A stretch of DNA of 36,329 bases from Heyndrickxia acidiproducens DSM 23148 (GTDB taxonomy: Bacteria > Bacillota > Bacilli > Bacillales > Bacillaceae_C), in assembly GCF_000374345.1 (NCBI RefSeq), contig NZ_KB894012.1, positions 958 through 37,286 on the forward strand. The letters run 5' to 3'. Positions 16,885-24,722 of the stretch are shown here, piece after piece (the stretch's first letter is position 1; the number at the start of each line of letters is the position of its first letter). The notes under the pieces were generated by a model that saw only the letters and a program-made list of their open reading frames with translations, did not search any database and was not told where the DNA came from. A program made the translations under genes and the position numbers.

Positions 16885-16926
16885 AAATCATTCGGATAGT
16901 GATGCACCACCCGAATGATCTTTTTT
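16885..16926 (-). terminator. Terminator of the phosphoribosyltransferase gene, REP-like
   Basis: Arms ATCATTCGG (16887-16895) and CCGAATGAT (16911-16919) form a stem followed on the minus strand by a T run. The interior (ATTCGGGTGGTGC ... CACTATCCGAAT read on the minus strand) belongs to the same repeat family as the palindromes at 34.2 and 36.2 kb. A REP-type element therefore seems to serve as this gene's terminator. Confidence 0.75.
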
Positions 16927-16947
16927 ACCCAATAAAATCATCGTGCT

Positions 16948-17487
16948 TTACTCTTTAAAAACCGGCAGCTTTTCAAGATAGATAATGTCCGAACGTTTTT
17001 CAGCGTCGCCTTCTGCTAAGAGTGCGGCTTTTGCAACGACTTTTGCGCCGGCTGCAGCGGCCAATTCTTCCAGGCCTTTCATGGATTCGCCTGTGCTGAT
17101 GACATCATCAATCAGCGCAACTTTTTTGCCTTTTAGCATGGCTGCATCGTTTGCATCGAGGCAGAGTACCTGTTCTTTCTGTGTTGTAATTGACACCACC
17201 TTATGAATAAGCGGATGGTCCATATACGGTTTGACCGATTTTCGGGCCACGATATATTGTTTCATATGCAATTGCTTTGAAAGTTCGTATACTAAAGGAA
17301 TTCCTTTTGCTTCTGCCGTGAATAAGATATCCACTTCCGGCAGCTTTTTTGCAAGGACAGGGGCGGCTGCTGCAATCAGTTCGGTATCTCCCAATATAAC
17401 GAAACTTGCGATTTTCAAATGATCATCAATCGCTATAATCGGCAATTCCCTTTTGACCCCTGCAATTGTCAACTCGTAGCTTTCCAT
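16948..17487 (-). CDS. Purine phosphoribosyltransferase-like protein
   Basis: This 179-aa type I phosphoribosyltransferase has the PRPP-binding loop VALIDDVISTGESM (about residues 123-136) and resembles adenine-type enzymes in size. It would attach an imported purine base to PRPP. It lies 27 nt after the permease gene and shares its purine riboswitch, so import and salvage are controlled together. Guanine-type control of a protein that looks closer to adenine enzymes is somewhat unexpected. The base specificity is not established by sequence. Confidence 0.8.
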   Translation of the reverse strand: MESYELTIAGVKRELPIIAIDDHLKIASFVILGDTELIAAAAPVLAKKLPEVDILFTAEAKGIPLVYELSKQLHMKQYIVARKSVKPYMDHPLIHKVVSITTQKEQVLCLDANDAAMLKGKKVALIDDVISTGESMKGLEELAAAAGAKVVAKAALLAEGDAEKRSDIIYLEKLPVFKE

Positions 17488-17514
17488 AAAAGAAACGCCT
17501 CCATTGTTTGAGCA

Positions 17515-18588
17515 TTATACGCCAAAAATTCCCAACAAAAATTTCATCACAATACCGGCAAGCATCCCGAAGAACGGGTCGGAGAAGGCGGTGATTACCA
17601 TGGTGATTCCGCCGATAAACGGTGAACCGGCCCCGTCCGCGGTTAAGGCTGCTGCTGCATTGCCAGGCAGCGTGACAATCGTACCCAGTACAAAAAGAAA
17701 ACCGGCAATTGAGGAACTCGGGACAAACTTTCCAATCTTTGGCAGCAGTTTTAACAGTAAGATAGCGGCCAGAATCACCATCGCCAGCACACCTGCAAAT
17801 ACGGCATGGGGCGCGCTGGCAGTGGCGGAAATAATGACTTCCACCGGGCCGCCGCCAAATAGTGAAGATGCCATATCTGCCAGGCTGCTAATGATCGTCA
17901 ATGTATCAATGTTGACGTCTTTCGAAGCGAGTCCTGCGTTGATTTTGCCAAAAGCAATATTTGCCCCAATGTTTAAGCAGACCAAAGCTAAGGCACCTCT
18001 AATGACCATCGGATTGATCACAAATTTCTGCAGTTTAAACTGATCTTCTGCAATATTCTTTGAAATGGAATGATCTTCCGTTTTCGTAAAATTGTAGAGA
18101 ATACTCGATAAAACAACGGAAATGGTGACGGTATAGACCAAATCTTTTGTTATGATATAGGTAATCAGGGCACTAATACATGAGGCAATCCCTGTGATCC
18201 TGTCATTTTTTGCCATATCCCACCCAATTCGCGCAAGCATGAACCCGACGCCGGCCATCATGCCATTGGTGATCACAGGGCCAATCCAATCCACAATTTG
18301 TTCCATGACGCCAAACAGACTGATCACTGTTAAAATCAGGGCGCCAAAGAAAACCATGGACAACCGTTCCCGCATGTTTTTTCCCATGGACCCGGCAACA
18401 CTGAGCGTTTCAGCTTGAAAAGATACAACTGCAACATTACTGGTAATCGCATTTCCTACGGCACCAACGATAAAAGCCAGCGATGTCGGCACTGATGCAA
18501 AACCGAATGTCAGCGCCAAGAGCCCCTGCGGAAGCCCGTTTAATACAACACTGAGGGCTGCCAAAACATCTTTGAGTAAATCTTCCAT
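17515..18588 (-). CDS. NCS2-like purine permease
   Basis: This 357-aa, very hydrophobic protein has about 10-12 membrane segments. Residue patterns (GFASVPTSLAFIVGAVGNAIT, FQAETLSVAGSMGKN) are reminiscent of the NCS2/xanthine-uracil transporter superfamily. It is shorter than typical NCS2 proteins (about 430 aa) but shows no internal frameshift. It is directly preceded by a guanine-type riboswitch with terminator and followed by a phosphoribosyltransferase, so a purine base is the probable substrate. Confidence 0.75.
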   Translation of the reverse strand: MEDLLKDVLAALSVVLNGLPQGLLALTFGFASVPTSLAFIVGAVGNAITSNVAVVSFQAETLSVAGSMGKNMRERLSMVFFGALILTVISLFGVMEQIVDWIGPVITNGMMAGVGFMLARIGWDMAKNDRITGIASCISALITYIITKDLVYTVTISVVLSSILYNFTKTEDHSISKNIAEDQFKLQKFVINPMVIRGALALVCLNIGANIAFGKINAGLASKDVNIDTLTIISSLADMASSLFGGGPVEVIISATASAPHAVFAGVLAMVILAAILLLKLLPKIGKFVPSSSIAGFLFVLGTIVTLPGNAAAALTADGAGSPFIGGITMVITAFSDPFFGMLAGIVMKFLLGIFGV

Positions 18589-18634
18589 ACTTCTGCTCCT
18601 TTTCTTTCCCGCGCATGAAAGGCCACTTCAAGAA

Positions 18635-18757
18635 GAAAAAAAACCATCCAGCATAAACTGAACGGTTGATCCCATCAGAAAGCAAAACCGTCCATAGTAG
18701 AGTAATTTACGGTCACTCTGTAGAAACTCCCGGACCTTATTACCGGGATTATACGGG
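18635..18757 (-). promoter_or_regulatory. Purine riboswitch (guanine type) with terminator
   Basis: The minus strand carries the purine aptamer core (18757-18688): TATAATCCCGG, GGGAGTTTCTAC, ACCGTAAAT and CTACTATGG. The base before TATGG that contacts the ligand is C, as in guanine and hypoxanthine aptamers; adenine aptamers have U. A terminator hairpin AACCGTTCAG/CTGGATGGTT (18666-18657, 18651-18642) with an eight-T tail follows. The P1 3' strand (GGACGGTT) can pair with its 5' arm as antiterminator. Ligand would switch transcription of the permease and phosphoribosyltransferase off. Confidence 0.92.
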
Positions 18758-18861
18758 ATATTTACGAATAATGATATTATTATAATATAAAATGTTCGGA
18801 GAATGAAAGCTTTTTTTGCTGGAACCTATTAAATGATTAGGGTTTGTTTGGAAACTGAAAA

Positions 18862-18893
18862 AGCCAAAAATAAAAGAGGCTGGCGGGAGCCTC
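18862..18893 (-). terminator. Terminator downstream of the kinase-like gene
   Basis: GAGGCT/AGCCTC arms (18893-18888, 18881-18876) are followed on the minus strand by TTTTATTTTT. The hairpin lies about 150 nt after the stop of the 19041-19739 gene. The remaining bases between 18894 and 19040 contain no recognisable gene. Confidence 0.75.
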
Positions 18894-19040
18894 AATTGTG
18901 TATGCTTATTGGCGCAAGCATAAATAATCAAGTTTGGACAAAGATATGCAAAAAAAATAACCCTGCATTTTTTGCCAGCCATCGAAAATTTTCCGCCTGT
19001 TATTCGTATGGGTTCAATGCAATGAGGTCGAAAGGATGAG

Positions 19041-19739
19041 TTAGTTTTGGCGGTGATAAGCACTTAAATTTGATGCATGTTTACGCTTTTGTGATCGTTT
19101 GTGTTTCAAATTTTTATAAAAACGATACGCGTGGCGGATAAAATTCAACACTTTATACGGGATTTTTACCGGGTGTTTATATAATGTTTTTAAATAGATT
19201 TTTTGATAGGCTTTCACAAAGTCATCCCATTTTTCGTCTTTTCCTTCTTTGTAAAAATCAGAGACATCGACTACATAACCTCTCCCGTCTTTCATCATGA
19301 CGTTTTTTGCGTGGACATCATAGGGATTCAGGCCACTTTTCCTTGCAAAAAGAAGCGCTTCATTGATGTCGCCGATAACACTTGCTGGAATCCGTATCCC
19401 TTTTGCAATCGCATCATACAATGTGATTCCTTTCAGCTTTTTCAAAACCAGATAATTGGGTCCATGGTAAAAGCATTTCGAATACGCCGGATGATCGCCG
19501 AGCTGCTTGTAAACTTTGGCTTCTTTTTTCAAAGCCTCCGTGTTTTCCCGGATGACTTTTACCGCCAGGCCGGGACAGGTTGCATGGGAAAAAACGGCTG
19601 CGTAATTTCCCGTTTCGATACATTTCCACCCATCCGGAATATTCTTTACGATCACCGGATCATGCGGATTTTTACTTTCAAGCAAGATTTTCTCCACAAG
19701 CCCTTCCTCAATCATCTTCAGCAATTGTCCGTCCATCAC
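19041..19739 (-). CDS. Small serine/threonine-kinase-like protein (YrzF-like)
   Basis: This 232-aa protein is a minimal kinase-like fold. It has a nucleotide-loop region (IETGNYAAVFSHA), a candidate lysine (AVKVIRE), a catalytic-loop variant YDVHAKNVMM and a metal-site variant VVDVSDF. It resembles uncharacterised Bacillus kinases such as YrzF. The tail is highly basic (KNLKHKRSQKRKH). The start is GTG at 19739 or ATG at 19736, behind AAGGGTG. Neighbours do not suggest a pathway. The substrate is unknown. Confidence 0.7.
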   Translation of the reverse strand: MMDGQLLKMIEEGLVEKILLESKNPHDPVIVKNIPDGWKCIETGNYAAVFSHATCPGLAVKVIRENTEALKKEAKVYKQLGDHPAYSKCFYHGPNYLVLKKLKGITLYDAIAKGIRIPASVIGDINEALLFARKSGLNPYDVHAKNVMMKDGRGYVVDVSDFYKEGKDEKWDDFVKAYQKIYLKTLYKHPVKIPYKVLNFIRHAYRFYKNLKHKRSQKRKHASNLSAYHRQN

Positions 19740-19935
19740 ATTTCACCCTTCAAACCGTTCATGCATTGATCGTAACATGTTTCCATTAAAAATTGTTTAA
19801 AAAGGCAGCCTTGCAATATTGTATTCAGGAAAGAATTATTCTAATCATTCAAACGCCCATCCTCATCAAGGGTGGCCGAAATGACAAGACCGCTGGTTAT
19901 GAGGCGTGCACTGGATAGATGGCTTTTGCATTTAG

Positions 19936-20040
19936 CCAAATTGGGCAGAATATCTTAAGAAAAGAGCCCGGATTAAACTTCAATCCACTAATCTCGCTCA
20001 TAAGATGCTTGATTATCTAGGTGATGAAGATGTGGAATAA
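19936..20040 (+). pseudogene. C-terminal remnant of an antitoxin-like gene
   Basis: A 34-codon frame (PNWAEYLKKRARIKLQSTNL ... LGDEDVE) ends in TAA 3 nt before the PIN-domain gene and overlaps an ATG, the usual antitoxin-toxin junction. A stop codon interrupts this frame at 19933, and upstream sequence in other frames does not restore a full gene. It is most simply the tail of a truncated antitoxin. The stretch 19740-19935 shows no further gene. Confidence 0.45.
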
Positions 20041-20043
20041 TGT

Positions 20044-20676
20044 ATGGCAGAGAGAAAATCCGGGGAAATGAAACAATATACAATAGATACAAATGTATTA
20101 AGATATAAAGCAAATTCAAAAGCTGAACCATCGCATAAAAAGGCAGCTAAATTATTTTGGAAGCAAGTCATCCAGGAAATTCAAGATGGAGAAGCCGTTA
20201 TAGGTGTTCCACAAGAAGTGATTCGCGAACTGAAAATTCAATCATTCACATTATCTCCTAAGGAAAATGAACATATATCTGATTTGTTAGAACTGTGTCA
20301 AGAAGTTTTACCTGATTTAGCGAATATAAACATTGAGCACAAAATAAGAGAAATGTCCGCCTATGTTCGTTCCGAGTTCACTACAGCTGTGGACGAACGA
20401 AAAATGGAATATCCCGCAGTTGCAGATTCACGCATCTTACATGCTGCTTATTATAGTGACAGTGCCCTTGTTACCAGTAATATCAAAGAACTTCTCTTAT
20501 ACCCATTGTTATTTGACAATCGGAATCGACTATATGATTTATTAAATAAAGAATATGTGAATATTCCAACCGAATTATACCAAGAAATTCATAAAGATCT
20601 GTTTTTCAAATCACTACTGTCAGATTTCCATGGACTAAATCAGGCAATAGAAGATAATGAACAACCTGACACTTAA
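20044..20676 (+). CDS. PIN-domain protein, probable VapC-type RNase toxin
   Basis: This 210-aa protein shows the acidic PIN set: D15 in TIDTNVL, E58 or E62 in EVIREL, D128 in VADSRIL, and the TSNIKEL motif (144-150) that ends the active site in many PIN proteins. PIN proteins of this sort are Mg-dependent RNases acting as toxins. ATG at codon 9 (MKQYTIDTN) is an alternative start closer to the usual PIN N-terminus. Only a remnant of the expected upstream antitoxin is visible. An inverted repeat (20774-20801, ATTATTCA ... TGAATAAT) lies downstream. Confidence 0.75.
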   Translation: MAERKSGEMKQYTIDTNVLRYKANSKAEPSHKKAAKLFWKQVIQEIQDGEAVIGVPQEVIRELKIQSFTLSPKENEHISDLLELCQEVLPDLANINIEHKIREMSAYVRSEFTTAVDERKMEYPAVADSRILHAAYYSDSALVTSNIKELLLYPLLFDNRNRLYDLLNKEYVNIPTELYQEIHKDLFFKSLLSDFHGLNQAIEDNEQPDT

Positions 20677-20883
20677 GTAAATTGATCAAATACGTGTATG
20701 AATTCAATGATCTTAATCCAATTAATCTAAATTGCAATAAATAAAATGAAGGATTTCTGCTTCAATTTACAGCATTATTCACAGCTATAGCTATGAATAA
20801 TTGTAGGATAAGATTGTTTTTAATTAAATTAGAGTTTTTCACACGCTTATAAAAATAGCGGCCCCTTAGAACCACTTTTTTCT

Positions 20884-21310
20884 TACTTACCTTCACATAC
20901 TGATACCTGCTCTTATTACCCGCTTTATCTTTCTCATAAACCTTTAGCGATGATCCTCTTTTCTGTTTCTTCATATGGACCGGATACGTTCCTTTTGAGT
21001 CCACCGTAGCTTTTCCTACGTAATAGCTGCCGTTGTATACATTACTGTAGCGCATGTCTCAGTTTTTCCTAAAACAGCCGTCAATTTATAGGTTACCGTG
21101 CCAGCTGTTGGTATTCCAGAAGCGGCTTTGTCGGTGGCATAGGCGGTCAATGTTGTGACAGCTTTTTGTTTGGATATTTTAATTCTAAAGCTATCTTTTT
21201 TTGTCAATTTTCCCCCTGCCGATGGTTGTGCTGCCTCTTTTTATTGCCACTGTAGGGTTCGCTTCTGCCGTGACCGTGCCAAACGTGGTTGTATCACCTG
21301 TTTCGAGTGA
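20884..21310 (-). pseudogene. Decayed copy of the metallopeptidase C-terminal Ig repeats
   Basis: Translating the minus strand gives fragments clearly homologous to the last repeats of the 13438-16530 protein: NGSYYVGKATVDSKG, KDKAGNKSRYQYVKV, KISKQKAVTTLTAYATDKA and TAEANPTVAIKRGSTTIG. They lie in different frames with at least two frameshifts and an internal deletion. No signal peptide or catalytic domain is present. It is a truncated paralogue left by duplication or recombination. Confidence 0.85.
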
Positions 21311-21325
21311 TGGCTATACCCAAAA

Positions 21326-22676
21326 TCACTCCACCGTCACCGTTACGTTTTCCTGTTCTTTTACTAATGCCCGCTTTTTCTTTCTTGCCGCCAAGTATAG
21401 GCTGTACATCAACCCAAGCGCCAGCCAGCTTAATCCCATAAGTAGTGAATCTTTATCCAGCAGGGTCAGCAGATAGAAAATGAATCCTGCCCCGATCAAC
21501 GGTGAAACCAAATAAGCTATGATCCCTTTCAAGGTCCTCCGTTTTTCTTTTATAAAATAATGTAGAATAACAGAAAGATTGACAAACATAAATGCTGTTA
21601 ACGCGCCGAAGTTAACAAACTTGATGCATGTGTCAAGGCTGATAAATAACCCTACCTAGTAAAGATATCACACTGACCAAAACAACATTATAGACAGGCG
21701 TACGAAATTTTGGATGGAGATATCCGAAAGACTTTTTTGGCAGCTGCGTGGAACGACCCATTACATAAAGCAGGCGGGTTACCGTAGCAACCGAAGACAG
21801 ACCCTGCGTAAATACCGCAAATACAAGCACGGTTGTAAAAATGGCTCCCAAAATTTTACCTCCGACAAGATTTGCCACATAAAAGCCCGCTGTATCCGGA
21901 TTGCTAAATTTCAATTCCGGATAGGCCAATTGCAGAAAATAAGATGTGGAGAAATAAAGAATGCCCGCAACCGAAATGATAATCATAATGGCTCTCGGAA
22001 TGTTTTTCTTTGGGTTGATCGTTTCTTCCGCCATCGCAGTAATGGAATCAAAACCTAAAAATGAAAAACAGATAATTGATGCCCCGGCCAAAATGGTTGA
22101 AAATGTAATACTATCCCCCATTACAAAAGGGCCTGCTAAATGGACCGATGTATCGTTTTGTAAGAGATTATGGAAAACAAGGATACAGAAAAGGGCAATG
22201 AAGGCGATTTGGATACATACAAACAACTTGCTGATATTTGCGGACGTTTTGATTCCGATAATATTAATCACCATTAATAGGATATCAAGGAGAATAATCC
22301 ATATGTAAGACGGTACGGACGGAAATTGCGCATGTAAATTAATGCCAAACATTAAGTTAGCGATTATACAGGAAAACAAATAATCCAATAAAATAACCCA
22401 GCCTACTAAAAAACCGATAAAAGGGTTCGTAACTTTTGTAATATAAGTTAATGCCGATCCGGAGACAGGGAAAGCCTTTGCCATTTTCCCATAACTGGAC
22501 GCTGTAAAAAAGATTGCCAGAAAAGCTAGCAAATATGCAACAGTGAGCATACCTTTTGAAGATTCATACGAGATACCAAAACTGGTAAAAAATATCATGG
22601 GTGTCATCCATGCCAATCCGAGAAATACAACTTGAAACAAGGTTAATGATCTTTTTAATGTTGGTTGATTTTCCAT
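21326..22676 (-). pseudogene. APC-family permease, guanidine-regulated, frameshifted
   Basis: The first 347 codons encode an APC-superfamily permease (about 9 membrane segments, FLGLAWMTPMIFFTSFG near the start). The frame then breaks around the CCC run at 21650-21652. Downstream another frame continues exactly with the expected family sequence (LFISLDTCIKFVNFGALTAF, then residues of the 21326-21589 frame) to a natural end. One extra G on the coding strand explains the shift. Joined length would be about 450 aa, normal for the family. A guanidine-I riboswitch precedes it, so the likely substrate is guanidine or a related compound. The shift may be real or a sequencing error. Confidence 0.85.
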
Positions 22677-22700
22677 AATACAATGCCCTCCTGCTTTTTT

Positions 22701-22822
22701 AAAATTAAAAAGCCCAGGGAGATCCTGAAATAGAAGATCTCCCGGGCTTTTGTCCCTCCGTGTGCACAGTTTCCAACTGTGTGTTTTCTCTTGGACCTGA
22801 CCAGCGTACTGCGGAACCCTAG
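22701..22822 (-). promoter_or_regulatory. Guanidine-I (ykkC) riboswitch of the permease
   Basis: On the minus strand CTAGGGTTCCG (22822 on), GGTCC-AGAG, ACACGGAGGGACAAAAGCC and GGGAGA form the ykkC consensus. The 3' part AGCCCGGGAGATC doubles as the 5' arm of a terminator completed by GATCTCCCTGGGCT and TTTTT (to 22701). Guanidine binding would prevent terminator formation and switch the gene on. Confidence 0.95.
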
Positions 22823-22830
22823 AAAACTAA

Positions 22831-22847
22831 TGTTATATTTTATTACA
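22831..22847. promoter_or_regulatory. GlnR/TnrA box on the permease side
   Basis: TGTTA-N7-TTACA matches the Bacillus nitrogen-control consensus TGTNAN7TNACA at every fixed base. It lies 8 bp upstream of the permease riboswitch. A weak promoter (TTGACT, 22903-22898; 16-bp spacer; TAAAAT, 22881-22876) lies further upstream, which would put the box in the early transcribed region. Confidence 0.65.
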
Positions 22848-22980
22848 TACAATGTAATTTTATTTTATGCTTTTCATTTTAAAAGAAAAATTTAAAAAGT
22901 CAATGAATTTTTATAAAGAATATTAAACCTTATTAATTAGCGTTTTTAGAACAATTAATTTTAATTTTTAAAAAACAGGG

Positions 22981-23017
22981 TTGATTTCGTCTTTCTTACA
23001 TGTTACAATTCGTAACA
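22981..23017 (+). promoter_or_regulatory. Promoter of the guanidine operon with GlnR/TnrA box
   Basis: TTGATT (22981-22986), a 17-bp spacer and TACAAT (23004-23009) form a sigma-A promoter. The palindrome TGTTACAATTCGTAACA (23001-23017) fully matches TGTNAN7TNACA and covers the -10 box and start region, a position expected for repression by GlnR or TnrA. Confidence 0.75.
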
Positions 23018-23057
23018 TCAAATGGAAATCATTTTGACAATTAAACAAAACTGTTTT

Positions 23058-23188
23058 CTAGGGTTCCGCGGAAGAAATTCCGGCCTGGTCCGAGAGAAAA
23101 CACACAGTCGTATTATGCTGTGACACGGAAGGATAAAAGCCTGGGAGATATCGGCAAGACCTCGTCTTGAATTGATATCTCCCTTTTA
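23058..23188 (+). promoter_or_regulatory. Guanidine-I (ykkC) riboswitch of the catabolic operon
   Basis: CTAGGGTTCCGCGG, CTGGTCCGAGAG, ACACGGAAGGATAAAAGCC and TGGGAGAT in order match the ykkC guanidine-I aptamer. GGGAGATATC (23143-23152) pairs with GATATCTCCC (23174-23183) followed by TTTTATTTAT as a terminator. Aptamer and terminator arms overlap, so guanidine would turn transcription on. Confidence 0.95.
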
Positions 23189-23221
23189 TTTATCCAAAGA
23201 AAAAAGAATGGAGGAATCATT

Positions 23222-23944
23222 ATGGATAAAATTTGGAACTTTACGTTAAATCCTGGAGGAAAATGGTCCGGGGTCATCGGTGCTGGAAAACAGATACGTT
23301 TCACCGCTTTGGAAGACGGGGCAAACTTGTCAATGCTGCTCTATCATGCCCGCAACATAGCTGAACGCTATAACATGCCGGATACGTTGAAAGCTCAGCA
23401 TACGAACCATTTAACAAAAGGGAATGTTCTCATGAGCGATAACGGCCGTGTCCTCGCTAGCATCATTGAAGACGATCTCGGCTGGCATGATACTATTTCC
23501 GGCTATACAACCCGTGCCCAGACAAATGCCAAATATGGTGTAACTCGGTACCAGAATATTAGAAATGACTGGCTCCGCTGCGGGGAGGAAAATTTTACGA
23601 TGGAACTTGTGCGAAGCGGCCTGCAAAAAAGGGATCTCGTGCCGAATGTTAATTTATTCTCAAAAGTCACCTGTGACAAATCCGGACAGATGCATTTTCA
23701 CGAAGATCATTGCCAAAAAGGGGCCTCTGTTACATTAAGAACTGATATGGATATTTTGCTGGTCTTGTCCAATACCCCACATCCGCTTGATCCTAAAACA
23801 GACTACCCTTCTGTTCCTGTTCGGATGGAAGTTTTACCTGGTGCTCCTGTCACGGATAACGACATTTGCGTCACACACTGCCCGGAGAATTTACGTGCCT
23901 TTGAAAACACTTGGGAATACCAATTACTGGCTTTGCCGAACTAA
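23222..23944 (+). CDS. Carboxyguanidine deiminase subunit (urea carboxylase-associated protein 1 type)
   Basis: This 240-aa DUF1989-family protein has the characteristic WSGVIGAGKQIRFTALEDGANLS N-terminal region and ERYNMPDTLKAQHT segment. With the next gene it corresponds to the two-subunit enzyme that hydrolyses carboxyguanidine to allophanate and ammonia; both were earlier labelled urea carboxylase-associated proteins. GGAGG lies 8 nt before the ATG. It is first in the operon, directly behind the guanidine riboswitch. Which subunit letter applies was not decided. Confidence 0.88.
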   Translation: MDKIWNFTLNPGGKWSGVIGAGKQIRFTALEDGANLSMLLYHARNIAERYNMPDTLKAQHTNHLTKGNVLMSDNGRVLASIIEDDLGWHDTISGYTTRAQTNAKYGVTRYQNIRNDWLRCGEENFTMELVRSGLQKRDLVPNVNLFSKVTCDKSGQMHFHEDHCQKGASVTLRTDMDILLVLSNTPHPLDPKTDYPSVPVRMEVLPGAPVTDNDICVTHCPENLRAFENTWEYQLLALPN

Positions 23945-24032
23945 CCATCTATCCATTTTGAGATGCGCAACGATCAGATGTAATTGATGTCTCAATGAGC
24001 GAGCTCAATCTATATTGAAGGAGGAATAAATT

Positions 24033-24686
24033 ATGGCAGTTTTTCAAGAGATTGAAAGTCCAAGAAAAGCAGAAAAAGCAATCTATAACAAAGTGATTCC
24101 GGCTGGTGAGGGCTGGATGCATGAACTACTCCCGGGACAGGTGCTGAGAATCGTAGATTTAGAGGGAAACCAGGCCGTTGATACCTTATTCTTTGATGCG
24201 GAAAATCCGGAAGACCATTACAGCGCAACGGCAACCATTACTGCCCAGCAAAACATTTACTTAACAACTGGAACCGCCCTATTATCGGAATCCGGAAAAA
24301 CCCTTCTAAAAATTGTTGCGGACACTTGTGGCAGACATGATACACTTGGCGGCGCCTGTTCCGCACAAAGCAACACCGTCCGTTATTCCCATGATGTGCT
24401 GCCGATGCACAACTGCCGGGATACCTTTATGAATCTGCTCGCAAATTACGGTGACACCCGGTATGAAAAACGTGATTTAGCGCCGAATATTAATTTCTTT
24501 ATGAATGTCCCCGTAAGCCCTGACGGCAATTTGGAATTTGCAGATGGTGTGTCGGCACCTGGCCGTTATGTTGAAATGGAGGCCTTATGCAAAACAGTTG
24601 TTTTGATCAGCAACTGCCCACAACTCAACAATCCGTGCAATGCCTTTAACCCTACGCCTATCCAATTGCTGATCTGGGATAAATAA
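24033..24686 (+). CDS. Carboxyguanidine deiminase subunit (urea carboxylase-associated protein 2 type)
   Basis: This 217-aa DUF1989-family protein contains [22 protein letters not shown] (about residues 35-56) and [16 protein letters not shown], typical of the second urea carboxylase-associated protein. It is a divergent paralogue of the preceding gene: both have the RHDT/WHDT and KRDLxPNxN motifs, consistent with a heteromeric enzyme with metal-binding His/Cys residues. GGAGG precedes its ATG. It lies 88 nt after the first subunit and 36 nt before the carboxylase. Confidence 0.88.
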   Translation: MAVFQEIESPRKAEKAIYNKVIPAGEGWMHELLPGQVLRIVDLEGNQAVDTLFFDAENPEDHYSATATITAQQNIYLTTGTALLSESGKTLLKIVADTCGRHDTLGGACSAQSNTVRYSHDVLPMHNCRDTFMNLLANYGDTRYEKRDLAPNINFFMNVPVSPDGNLEFADGVSAPGRYVEMEALCKTVVLISNCPQLNNPCNAFNPTPIQLLIWDK

Positions 24687-24722
24687 CCCTGAAAAAATCA
24701 AAACACAAACGGAGGGTTCTGC

